From an uncultured Acetatifactor sp. (GTDB lineage: Bacteria; Bacillota; Clostridia; Lachnospirales; Lachnospiraceae): a DNA stretch of 64,000 bases. How positions within the stretch are numbered: position 1 is the stretch's first letter; each line of letters opens with the position of its first letter. The notes below the pieces were generated by a model. It did no database searches and had not been told where the DNA came from. It was given only the letters and a program-made list of their open reading frames with translations. The stretch is taken from the NCBI GenBank assembly GCA_910585665.1, contig CAJUFI010000007.1:26846-90845 (forward strand), given 5' to 3'. The translations under genes and the position numbers were made by a program. This document shows positions 26,346 to 34,000 of this stretch, piece by piece.

Positions 26346-27381
26346 AAAAGCACAAAAGTGCATAAAAATAACAGCATCGGCATGCATCGTCCTTGCCACA
26401 TTGTTCCTGCTCCAGCGCCTGCTGGTGCCCAAGTACGTGGACGATGTGGTAGAAGGCGCCTTCATCGCCGAATATTATGAAGAAGAAAAAGACCACAATG
26501 TCATCTTCATAGGGGACTGCGAGGTCTACGAGAACTTCTCCCCTGCGGTGCTCTGGCAGGAATACGGCATCAACAGCTACATCCGCGGCAGCGCCCAGCA
26601 GTATATCTGGCAGTCCTACTACCTGCTGGAGGACACGCTGCGGTACGAGACCCCGGAAGTGGCAGTGTTCAACGTGCTGTCCCTGCAATACGACCAGTCC
26701 CAGCGGGAGGCCTACAACCGGATGACCCTGGAGGGGATGGAATGGTCCCTGCCAAAGATAAAGGCCATTCTGGCCTCCATGAGAGAAGAGGAAAACTTCC
26801 TGGACTATGTGTTCCCCATCCTCCGCTACCACTCCAGATGGAGCGAGCTCACAGAAGCGGATATCGAATACATGTTCGATAAAAAGCCCGTCTCCCACAA
26901 CGGTTACTACATGCGGGTGGACGTGAAAGCGGCCCGGGACGTGCCCGAGGGCCGCATCCTGGGGGACTATCAGTTTGGAGAGAACGCGTGGAAATACCTG
27001 GATAAAATCACCGCCCTCTGCGAGGAAAAGGGAATCGAACTCATCCTGATAAAAGCCCCCAGCCTCTACCCCTACTGGTATCCGGAGTGGGAGGCCCAGG
27101 TGGAAGAGTACGCCGCGGCCCACAATCTGCGCTACATCAACTTCCTGGAGCTTCAGGAGGACACCGGCATCGACTACAGCACCGACACCTACGACGGGGG
27201 CTTGCACATGAACCTGTCCGGGGCGGAGAAGCTTTCCCGGTATCTGGGGAAAATGCTGACGGAAGAGCTGAAGGTTCCCGACCGCAGAGACGAGGCGCAC
27301 CTTTCCGCCCTCTGGGAGGAGAAAATCGCCGCCTACGAAGCGGAGAAGGAAGAACAATATCGGTATTACGGCATGAAATGA
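26332..27381 (+). CDS. SGNH-like extracellular protein (DltD/AlgJ role) with Cys at the nucleophile site
   Basis: 349 residues. An N-terminal anchor (ASACIVLATLFLLQRLLV) is followed by an extracellular domain. The block IFIGDCEVYENFSP aligns with FCGSSHCYCSVNP of the gene at 14519, but Cys stands where the serine nucleophile is expected. The C-terminal Asp-His block is YDGGLHMNLSGAEK. With the MBOAT upstream it would finish transfer of the acyl or aminoacyl group to a wall polymer. Its ribosome site is poor because the start lies inside the remnant of a broken gene. Confidence 0.72.
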   Translation: MKKNTKAQKCIKITASACIVLATLFLLQRLLVPKYVDDVVEGAFIAEYYEEEKDHNVIFIGDCEVYENFSPAVLWQEYGINSYIRGSAQQYIWQSYYLLEDTLRYETPEVAVFNVLSLQYDQSQREAYNRMTLEGMEWSLPKIKAILASMREEENFLDYVFPILRYHSRWSELTEADIEYMFDKKPVSHNGYYMRVDVKAARDVPEGRILGDYQFGENAWKYLDKITALCEEKGIELILIKAPSLYPYWYPEWEAQVEEYAAAHNLRYINFLELQEDTGIDYSTDTYDGGLHMNLSGAEKLSRYLGKMLTEELKVPDRRDEAHLSALWEEKIAAYEAEKEEQYRYYGMK

Positions 27382-27585
27382 ACGCCCGGCAGATGCCTGG
27401 CGGACCTGCACAGGGCATTCTCCCATTGCGGGGGACGGCAGTGCGCCAAAATAGACTGGCGCATACCCGCGCCCGCATAAACCTGCCGCGTAGCCCGGCT
27501 TGCGGCAGGCGCTGGGGACATAGCGGCAGGGGGCGTCCATCGTGCCTTTCACAGAAACCACAATGACTACAAAGGAGAGAACAAA

Positions 27586-28233
27586 ATGAAAAAGAAAGAA
27601 AGTAAAATCAGCACCATGAAAAAATGCGCCGTGCTTCTGGCGTCAGCCATGCTCCTTGCCACAGGCTGCGGCAAAGGGGACGAGAAGACCATCGACGGAA
27701 GCGTGCAGAACATCCAGCCGGAGGAACTGGGCTCCGAAGCCAGCGGAAGTACGTCAGGCACAGGCCAGACCGGACAGGCCCAGGGGAGCGGCACCGGCAG
27801 CGCCCCGGCGGCCAACGGCGCCGCCAGCGGAGAGGGATACGCTTTTTCCTACAACGGAACCGTCATTGAGGTAGACGCGGACGCGGCACCCATCCTTGCC
27901 GTTCTGGGAGATCCCGTCTCCTATTTCGAGGCCCAGAGCTGCGCTTTCGAGGGAATGGACAAAATGTACACCTATAACAGCTTTGAACTGGACACCTACC
28001 CCAACGGGAGCAAAGACTACGTCTCCACAGTCATCCTGAAGGACGATTCCGTGGCCACGGCTGAGGGCATCTGCATCGGAGACTCCCGGGAGAAGCTGCT
28101 GCAGGCCTATCCGGACGGCGGCAAGGAGGAAGACGGAATGATAGTCTATGAAAAGGGAAACATGAGACTGTGCTTCATCATCAAAGGGGACGAGGTAGTT
28201 TCCATTGAATACAGGAGCACTGTGCTGAATTAG
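27586..28233 (+). CDS. Lipoprotein with flexible linker, unknown function
   Basis: 215 residues. The signal ends in the lipobox LATGC near residue 27. A linker rich in G, S, T, A and Q (about 50-85) leads to a folded domain (YAFSYNGTVIEVD, then VLGDPVSYFEAQSCAFEG, GICIGDSREKLLQAYP). The GDSxxKLLxAYP pattern resembles small SmpA/OmlA-like extracellular domains. AAAGGAG lies before the ATG. It stands about 200 bp after the dlt-like cluster and ends in a good terminator, so it probably belongs to the same envelope region. Confidence 0.75.
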   Translation: MKKKESKISTMKKCAVLLASAMLLATGCGKGDEKTIDGSVQNIQPEELGSEASGSTSGTGQTGQAQGSGTGSAPAANGAASGEGYAFSYNGTVIEVDADAAPILAVLGDPVSYFEAQSCAFEGMDKMYTYNSFELDTYPNGSKDYVSTVILKDDSVATAEGICIGDSREKLLQAYPDGGKEEDGMIVYEKGNMRLCFIIKGDEVVSIEYRSTVLN

Positions 28234-28274
28234 AGATGTCCGAAGTACGCGGCATGTTCGCCCATCGGGCAGAG

Positions 28275-28324
28275 ACTGCCGGGAAATGATGTATGGCTGC
28301 ACCATTTCCCGGCAGTTCTGTTTT
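28275..28324 (+). terminator. Rho-independent terminator of the lipoprotein gene
   Basis: ACTGCCGGGAAATG pairs perfectly with CATTTCCCGGCAGT (14 bp), followed by TCTGTTTT. Confidence 0.85.
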
Positions 28325-28353
28325 CCGTGAATCATGTATCTTCCGGACGATAA

Positions 28354-28459
28354 TAAGGAATTGTCTACAAATAACTGATGCGAGTTTATAGCCGTTTTCG
28401 TTGTATTTCTGGGCTTTCTCCTAAACAAGTTGCATCAGTTATTTTCCGACAATTCCTAA
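28354..28459 (+). repeat. 106-bp imperfect palindromic element, copy C
   Basis: Inner arms CTGATGCGA and TTGCATCAG: the C to A change on one arm is matched by G to T on the other. It lies between convergent genes and runs directly into a 20-bp tandem repeat. Confidence 0.9.
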
Positions 28460-28460
28460 G

Positions 28461-28577
28461 CCGGCCCTCCGGAATCTAAGCCGGCCCTCCGGAATCTAAG
28501 CCGGCCCCCCGGAATCTAAGCCGGCCCTCTAGAATCTAAGCCGGCCCCCGGAATCTAAGCCGGTTCCCCCGGAATCG
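28461..28577. repeat. 20-bp tandem repeat beside the palindromic element
   Basis: Five units of CCGGCCCTCCGGAATCTAAG (the fifth 19 bp) and part of a sixth. Each unit ends in CTAAG, the last bases of the neighbouring palindromic element. Nothing else is seen in the 28234-28600 gap apart from the terminator and the element. Confidence 0.9.
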
Positions 28578-28600
28578 GGGCATCGCCGTATCATGATTTT

Positions 28601-29239
28601 TCAGGGAGTCCCGTTATTCCGGGCCTTCCAGACAATGAGGATATCCGCCAGCACACATACGAAAATATATCCGGCCCAGAAAAGCAGATATGTCCTGACA
28701 GAATTCCCCAACAAAGGGAGCGGCGCAAGCTGCCCCCAGAAACCGCCCGCCAGTCCGTCCAGGACATTGAAGCAGCAGGACAGGGGAATAAAAGCCAGGA
28801 TCCACACATTCGGCAGCAGAAAAGACCGTCTTGCCCTTGCCTTGTCCTTTGTGCCAATAAACTGTCCCGCCAGGAACGTGCCTGTCCCCAGCAGCATGAT
28901 GACCAGTCCGATTCCCACGGCATAGACCATCTGGCGCTCCAGCCAGATAATGATGGAAGAAACCAATCCGATCCCGTTCAGGATGGTGCCCGCCATAGTG
29001 AACAGCATGGCGCTCCATTGCTTCTCGGATTCGCCCACAGGCGGGGTCCCTTTCAGAAGATAATCGGTAGTGGTCTCAAAATAATTGCTCAACAGAATGA
29101 TCTTCTCGATATCAGGTGTGCTCTGTTCGCTTTCCCACTTAGAAACCGCCTGCCTGGAAACCCCTATTTTATCCGCGAGCTCTTCCTGGGATATCCCCCT
29201 GGCTTTCCTCAGGTTCTGTATTCTGTCCGCAATGTTCAT
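28601..29239 (-). CDS. XRE-family regulator with C-terminal membrane domain
   Basis: 212 residues. Residues 1-60 are a Cro/CI-type helix-turn-helix (LRKARGISQEELADKIGVS, RQAVSKWESEQSTPD). From about 75 there are four hydrophobic segments, so the DNA-binding head is tied to the membrane. This layout is common in Clostridia, where such proteins may sense envelope state. AAGGAGG lies 9 bp before the ATG. No obvious target gene is adjacent. Confidence 0.88.
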   Translation of the reverse strand: MNIADRIQNLRKARGISQEELADKIGVSRQAVSKWESEQSTPDIEKIILLSNYFETTTDYLLKGTPPVGESEKQWSAMLFTMAGTILNGIGLVSSIIIWLERQMVYAVGIGLVIMLLGTGTFLAGQFIGTKDKARARRSFLLPNVWILAFIPLSCCFNVLDGLAGGFWGQLAPLPLLGNSVRTYLLFWAGYIFVCVLADILIVWKARNNGTP

Positions 29240-29320
29240 TCGCGCGACCTCCTTCTATTTGATGGCAATATAGTAGCAGAAACGGCGGTTGCGATGCCAC
29301 CATTGTAGGCTTGCGATCCG

Positions 29321-29335
29321 GCAACTGCCAGTTGC
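29321..29335. promoter_or_regulatory. Perfect palindrome GCAACTG-C-CAGTTGC
   Basis: A 15-bp perfect inverted repeat, 82 bp upstream of the XRE gene start; it may be the autoregulatory site of that regulator. Confidence 0.4.
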
Positions 29336-29370
29336 AGCCCTGTTTCATCAGCGCTTTTGCCATCCCATCA

Positions 29371-29476
29371 TAAGGAAGTGTCTACAAATAACTGCTGCAA
29401 GTTTATAGCAATTTTTATTGTATTTCCGGGCTTTTGCCTGAAGCAATTGCAGCAGTTATTTTCCGACAATTCCTAA
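29371..29476 (+). repeat. 106-bp imperfect palindromic element, copy D
   Basis: Nearly identical to copy A, including the core TTTATTGTATTTCCGGGC and arms CTGCTGCAA/TTGCAGCAG. It lies between the AraC gene end and the XRE promoter region. Confidence 0.9.
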
Positions 29477-29500
29477 GGAATTCACAGCTATATCAGCCCC

Positions 29501-30358
29501 CTACCGAGGACGCTTTCCGGCATGCTCATACCGCCAATCCCTGGGGGAGACGCCGTACACATTTTTGAAGGCTCTGGAAAAATGCAGCTGATTGGGATAC
29601 CCCACCACATTCCCGATATCGCAAATTGACAGGTCTGTCAGTTTCAGAAGCTCCGTGGCCTTGGTCATGCGATAGGAGATCAAAAACTCCTGGGGAGTCT
29701 TCCCCATGCTCTCATGGAAAATCTTCCCGAAATAGCTTCGGTTCAAACCACAGGCCGCGGCGATGTCCTCCACGGAGATGTCATTCTGGAAATTCTGCTC
29801 GATAAAGGAGAACGCTTCCTTGATATAGAAATCCCGCAGACGGCCCCCTTTTGCGGTCCGGAGCGCGGAGGAGGAGCGCACCAGGCTGTCCATGAACAGA
29901 TACAGATGGCCGATCAGGTGGAACGGAGTCTCCTCCTTGTGGTGCACGATATAGAGCATCTCCTCCTTCATCATTTCGTATACATCCTTATGGCGGGCCC
30001 TGTACACCGGCTGGGTGGGAGAGAGCCCGGCCTGCTCGACGCTCTCCTTGGCCCGCAGCCCGTCGAATTCCAGCCACACATACTCCCAGGGGAGCTCATG
30101 GTCCGCGATATAAGTGGCTACCTGATTGGGGAAAAGCAGAAACCCCTGCCCGCTTTTGATCTGGTACTCGGCAGATTCTCCTCTGGAGGTCTCCGCGAAG
30201 AGCCTGCCGGTGCCGGACAGGCATAAATGGAACAGATAGTGATTTCTTGCAGCCGGCCCGAAAGAGTGGGAGGGATCGCACTGTTCCCAGCCGAACTGGT
30301 AGAGCCCCAGGTCAATAAAATTCTCGCTTGGAAAAACGGAAAAAATTACCTCGCTCAT
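29501..30358 (-). CDS. AraC-family regulator of the alpha-galactoside operon
   Basis: 285 residues. An N-terminal cupin-like sugar-sensing domain (QIKSGQGFLLFPNQVATYI) is followed by two C-terminal helix-turn-helix motifs (SVEDIAAACGLNRSYFGKIF and SICDIGNVVGYPNQLHFSRA, FKNVYGVSPRDWR). It is divergent from a sugar ABC operon with an alpha-galactosidase, as RafR/MsmR regulators are, so it probably activates that operon when alpha-galactosides are present. AGAGGTG lies 6 bp before the ATG. Confidence 0.9.
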   Translation of the reverse strand: MSEVIFSVFPSENFIDLGLYQFGWEQCDPSHSFGPAARNHYLFHLCLSGTGRLFAETSRGESAEYQIKSGQGFLLFPNQVATYIADHELPWEYVWLEFDGLRAKESVEQAGLSPTQPVYRARHKDVYEMMKEEMLYIVHHKEETPFHLIGHLYLFMDSLVRSSSALRTAKGGRLRDFYIKEAFSFIEQNFQNDISVEDIAAACGLNRSYFGKIFHESMGKTPQEFLISYRMTKATELLKLTDLSICDIGNVVGYPNQLHFSRAFKNVYGVSPRDWRYEHAGKRPR

Positions 30359-30384
30359 AATTCACCTCTTCGTGGAATATTATA

Positions 30385-30445
30385 CTGCAGACCGCCAGAA
30401 TTTACAGTGATGCCTCCGGGAAAATACCTGGCTGGCGGTCTGCAG
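30385..30445. promoter_or_regulatory. 14-bp inverted repeat in the AraC/ABC intergenic region
   Basis: CTGCAGACCGCCAG at 30385-30398 pairs with CTGGCGGTCTGCAG at 30432-30445 around a 33-base loop. It may be an operator pair for the AraC protein or a short repeat, since CCGCCAGAATT also occurs at 3980-4024 and 21661. A TATAAT lies further on at 30572-30577 without a good -35. Confidence 0.5.
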
Positions 30446-30667
30446 TCTGGTTGTACTGCAAATTCAACCGGCGCGCAGTATATCTTGTGACAGGGGACCG
30501 CTACGCGAACCCTATGATCGTGATTATATACCAAAATGCTGACCGACTTCAAGAAAATTTTAGAAAAATAGTATAATGGCATAAAATAACCAAAAGAAAG
30601 CTATTTTCCGATAGCATAATGGTATGTTATCATATTTTTACCAAAAAAAATCCGGCGAAAAGATATC

Positions 30668-30748
30668 ATGGAGGAAATCTTGGACCGGCTAAAACAGTAT
30701 CTGTCCGGACAGATGTTGACTAAAACGAAGAAGGAGCGAATGCCATGA
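30668..30748 (+). CDS. Possible leader peptide overlapping the solute-binding protein start
   Basis: 26 codons beginning MEEILDRLKQYLSGQ. Its TGA overlaps the ATG of the next gene in an ATGA arrangement, a typical sign of coupled translation. It has no clear ribosome site of its own, and no regulatory codon run is seen. It may be a leader or chance. Confidence 0.3.
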   Translation: MEEILDRLKQYLSGQMLTKTKKERMP

Positions 30749-32037
30749 ATGGAAAGAAGTTTTTCCATGGAAAGAGAACAAAATGCGTGGGAATAGCGCT
30801 GTGCTGCATGACAGCCATGCTTCCCATTGCGGGATGTGCTTCGTCCGGGAACAGCGGCAAGACTGAAATCGAAATCGTCCAGTACAAGCCGGAGGCGGCC
30901 AACTACTTCAAGACGGTGGAAGAGCAGTTCAACGCCACCCATGACGACATCCATCTGACCATCAACTCTCCCAACGATGCCACCACCATCCTCAAGACCA
31001 GGTTCATCCGGGAGGACTATCCGGACATCATCGGAATCGGCGGCGACATCAACTATTCCTACTTTGTGGACGCTGAAATCCTGACAGATATGTCAGATTA
31101 TGGCGGGCTGCAGAGCATCAACCAGGGATACCTGGACATTGCCGAGGCCCTGGAGTTTGTGCCTGTGGACGGTACCTATATCGTGCCCTATGTGGCCAAC
31201 GCGGCGGGCGTGCTCTACAACCGGCAGATGTTCGCTGACCACGGCTGGAAGATCCCGGAGACCTGGGAGGAGCTGCTGGCCCTCTGCGACGACATCCAGG
31301 CGGAGGGGATCCTGCCTTTCTATTTCGGCTTCAAGGACACCTGGACCTGTCTGGCGCCCTGGAACGCCATGGCCGTGGAGCTGGCGCCCTCGGACACCAC
31401 CAAGCAGGTCAACCGCGGCGAGACCACCTTTACGGACCAGTACAGAGAGCTGGCGGAGAAATATGCGCAGCTTCTGCCCTACGGCCCCGAGGATCCTTTC
31501 GCCTACGGGTACAATGACGCCTGTACCGCCTTCGCCAGAGGGGAATCGGCCATGTACCCCATCGGAAGCTACGCCACTCCTCAGATTCTCTCCGTGAATC
31601 CGGATCTGGACATCGACTCCTTTGTGATGCCCGCCTGCGACAATAAAGACGACCGGACGCTGAATTCTGGTATCGATCTGGGCTTTTGCGTCATGGCGGA
31701 CTGCCCCGACAAGGAAGCCGCCTACGAAGTCCTGGATTTCCTCCTTGCGGACGAGAACATACAGCAGTACATCGATGACCAGAACGCGGTTCCCTGCAAA
31801 AACGGCGATTTCCGGCTGGCCTCCATGCTGGACGGCATGCTGGAGTTCATCCAGACCGGGAACATGACGGATTATCAGGATCACTATTACCCTTCGGAGA
31901 TGTCTGTGGACGCGTTGCTCCAGACTTTCCTGATTGAGAAGGATGTGGATGATTTCCTGGCCACCTTCGACACCAACTGGCAGAGGTACAACAGGGACAT
32001 CATCCGCATGGTGCAGGAATATGCCCAGAACCATTAA
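30745..32037 (+). CDS. Sugar ABC transporter substrate-binding lipoprotein
   Basis: 430 residues. The lipoprotein signal ends MLPIAGC. The body is a family-1 extracellular sugar-binding protein (EQFNATHDDIHLTIN, DIIGIGGDINYSYFVD, PYVANAAGVLYNRQMF, GESAMYPIGSYATP). It should capture an alpha-galactoside such as raffinose or melibiose, as judged from the alpha-galactosidase in the cluster. AAGGAG lies 8 bp before the ATG. It leads a three-gene import operon without an ATPase gene, so a shared MsmX-type ATPase is expected elsewhere. Confidence 0.93.
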   Translation: MNGKKFFHGKRTKCVGIALCCMTAMLPIAGCASSGNSGKTEIEIVQYKPEAANYFKTVEEQFNATHDDIHLTINSPNDATTILKTRFIREDYPDIIGIGGDINYSYFVDAEILTDMSDYGGLQSINQGYLDIAEALEFVPVDGTYIVPYVANAAGVLYNRQMFADHGWKIPETWEELLALCDDIQAEGILPFYFGFKDTWTCLAPWNAMAVELAPSDTTKQVNRGETTFTDQYRELAEKYAQLLPYGPEDPFAYGYNDACTAFARGESAMYPIGSYATPQILSVNPDLDIDSFVMPACDNKDDRTLNSGIDLGFCVMADCPDKEAAYEVLDFLLADENIQQYIDDQNAVPCKNGDFRLASMLDGMLEFIQTGNMTDYQDHYYPSEMSVDALLQTFLIEKDVDDFLATFDTNWQRYNRDIIRMVQEYAQNH

Positions 32038-32065
32038 ATCCTGAAGGAGGGAAGGAGTAAAGACC

Positions 32066-32932
32066 ATGAAAAATGACAGACAAAGAACATTTATGCTGAT
32101 TACCATACCGATCCTGGCCCTGTTCGTCTGCTTCAACACCATCCCGCTGATTCGGGGCGTGATATACAGTTTCACCAATTTCAGAGGCTTCGGCAAATAT
32201 GACTGGGTTGGCCTTCGGAATTACATCGATTTATTCACGGATGCGCGGGTAGGGAAATCTTACTGGTTCACCATCAAGCTGGCCCTTGTGACCACCGTGG
32301 TAGTGAACGTGCTCAGCCTGCTTCTGGCGCTGGGGCTCAACAGCAAGATTCGGGCCAAGGGATTCTTCCGGGGGGCCTATTTCCTGCCAAACATCCTGGG
32401 TTCCCTGGTAGTGGGCTACATCTTCAACTACTTTTTTACTTACATCATACCGGCGCTGGCGGACATGGCCGGAATCAAGGCTTTGAGCTCCAGCATCCTG
32501 TCCAGCCCCAGCAAGGCCTGGATCGGCGTCATGATTGTATGCGCATGGCAGGCCATCGCCATGAATACCATCATCTACATCTCCGGCCTGCAGACCGTGC
32601 CCGAGGACGTGTACGAAGCAGGCGGGCTCGACGGGGCCACCGGATGGAAGCAGTTCAGGTACCTGACGTTCCCGCTGATTATCCCGTTCTTCTCCATCAA
32701 CATGGTGCTGTGCGTGAAGAACTTCCTGATGGTGTTCGACCAGATCGTGGCATTGACCAAGGGCGGCCCTGCCCAGAGCACGGAGTCCATCTCCTACCTG
32801 ATCTACAATAACGGTATGGCAGGCGGACAGTTCGGGTTCCAGAGCGCCAACGCGGTGGTGTTCTTCATCGTGATCGTCATCATCTCCGTTGCCCAGATGA
32901 AATTTTCCAGTTCAAAGGAGGAGCAGCTATGA
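32066..32932 (+). CDS. Sugar ABC transporter permease (MsmF/LacF type)
   Basis: 288 residues with six membrane segments. The EAA loop VYEAGGLDGATGWKQFRYLT FPLIIP contacts the ATPase. It starts 28 bp after the binding-protein gene with GGAGGGAAGG upstream and ends overlapping the second permease by 4 bp (ATGA), so the two are coupled. Confidence 0.93.
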   Translation: MKNDRQRTFMLITIPILALFVCFNTIPLIRGVIYSFTNFRGFGKYDWVGLRNYIDLFTDARVGKSYWFTIKLALVTTVVVNVLSLLLALGLNSKIRAKGFFRGAYFLPNILGSLVVGYIFNYFFTYIIPALADMAGIKALSSSILSSPSKAWIGVMIVCAWQAIAMNTIIYISGLQTVPEDVYEAGGLDGATGWKQFRYLTFPLIIPFFSINMVLCVKNFLMVFDQIVALTKGGPAQSTESISYLIYNNGMAGGQFGFQSANAVVFFIVIVIISVAQMKFSSSKEEQL

Positions 32933-33774
32933 AACACACATCATCCATGGGAAAATCCAACAAAGCCGTCATGATACTGCTTATCTTAGGGCTGTCCACC
33001 ATTGTATTTCCGCTGTACATGACCATTGTGATCGCCTTCAAGCAGCCCTCTGAGATGACCAACAGCATCAGCGGCATCCTGTCCCTGCCCAAGACCTGGA
33101 GCCTGGACAATTTCCGGGAGGCCATGAGAGTGACGGATTTCTGGCACTCCCTGCGGAACAGCCTGCTGATCTCCATAAGCACCATCGTGCTGTCCGTATT
33201 GGTGCATTCCCTGATGGGCTACGCCTTAGGGCGCAATAAGGCCCACAGCAAGTTCTACAGCTTCGTGTACCTGTTCATCGTCAGCGGCATGTTCGTGCCC
33301 TTCGCCATCCTGATGATGCCCCTGGCGAAGCAGACGGCGGAGCTGCACCTGGCCAACTGGGTGGGCGTCATCCTCCTGTATGTGGTGTTCTATATGCCCA
33401 TGAACATCATGCTGTATTCCGGGTACCTGGTGAACATCCCCATGGCCCTGGAGGAGGCGGCCAGGGTGGACGGCGCTTCCACCTGGAGGACCTACTGGAG
33501 CATCATCTTCCCCATCATGGGACCCATGCACGCCACGGTGGCCGTGATCACGGCGCTGGCGGTGTGGAACGATGTGATGACGCCCCTGATCATCATGGCC
33601 GGTTCCGGGGAGAACACCCTGCCTTTGGCACAGCTGAACTTCCAGTCCCAGTTCGGGACCAACTATAACCTGGCGTTCGCGTCCTATCTGCTGTCGTTGA
33701 TTCCGATCCTGATTTTCTATCTGGTGTGCCAGAAGCAGATCCTGAACGGAGTCACCAACGGGGCGGTGAAGTAG
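32929..33774 (+). CDS. Sugar ABC transporter permease (MsmG/LacG type)
   Basis: 281 residues with six membrane segments. The EAA loop is EEAARVDGASTWRTYWSIIF. It forms the membrane channel with the permease encoded just before it. Its start overlaps that gene's stop, and AAGGAGGAG lies within the upstream gene's last codons. Confidence 0.93.
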   Translation: MKHTSSMGKSNKAVMILLILGLSTIVFPLYMTIVIAFKQPSEMTNSISGILSLPKTWSLDNFREAMRVTDFWHSLRNSLLISISTIVLSVLVHSLMGYALGRNKAHSKFYSFVYLFIVSGMFVPFAILMMPLAKQTAELHLANWVGVILLYVVFYMPMNIMLYSGYLVNIPMALEEAARVDGASTWRTYWSIIFPIMGPMHATVAVITALAVWNDVMTPLIIMAGSGENTLPLAQLNFQSQFGTNYNLAFASYLLSLIPILIFYLVCQKQILNGVTNGAVK

Positions 33775-33810
33775 GCGGCCGAGGGCACTCCCCTCTAAGG
33801 GGTTTAGATA

Positions 33811-33852
33811 CAGCCAGACATCCTGTGGGAAACTGCGGGATGCGCTGGCTGG
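33811..33852 (+). terminator. Hairpin after the ABC genes, weak terminator
   Basis: CAGCCAG...ATCC pairs with GGAT...CTGGCTG, with a short internal mismatch; GGTTTGC follows rather than a clean T-run. It may only partly separate the transporter from the alpha-galactosidase. Confidence 0.4.
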
Positions 33853-33917
33853 TTTGCAATTAGGGATGCGGGGGCGGGGCTTTGGCGGATTCTCTCTGGA
33901 TTTTAGACATCCTGGTG

Positions 33918-33946
33918 TTGAAAGAGAGATATGGATAGTGTATAAT
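33918..33946 (+). promoter_or_regulatory. Sigma-A promoter of the alpha-galactosidase
   Basis: TTGAAA, a 17-bp spacer, TATAAT, 54 bp before the start codon. The enzyme can therefore be made independently of the transporter. Confidence 0.8.
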
Positions 33947-34000
33947 GTTGACCCAGAAAGGCGTTGGGCCAACAAAGAAAGGGATAATGGAAACAGGATT

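Noticed and set aside
28461..28577. Possible CRISPR array
   Set aside because: The 20-bp units are directly abutting without spacers, so it is a plain tandem repeat.
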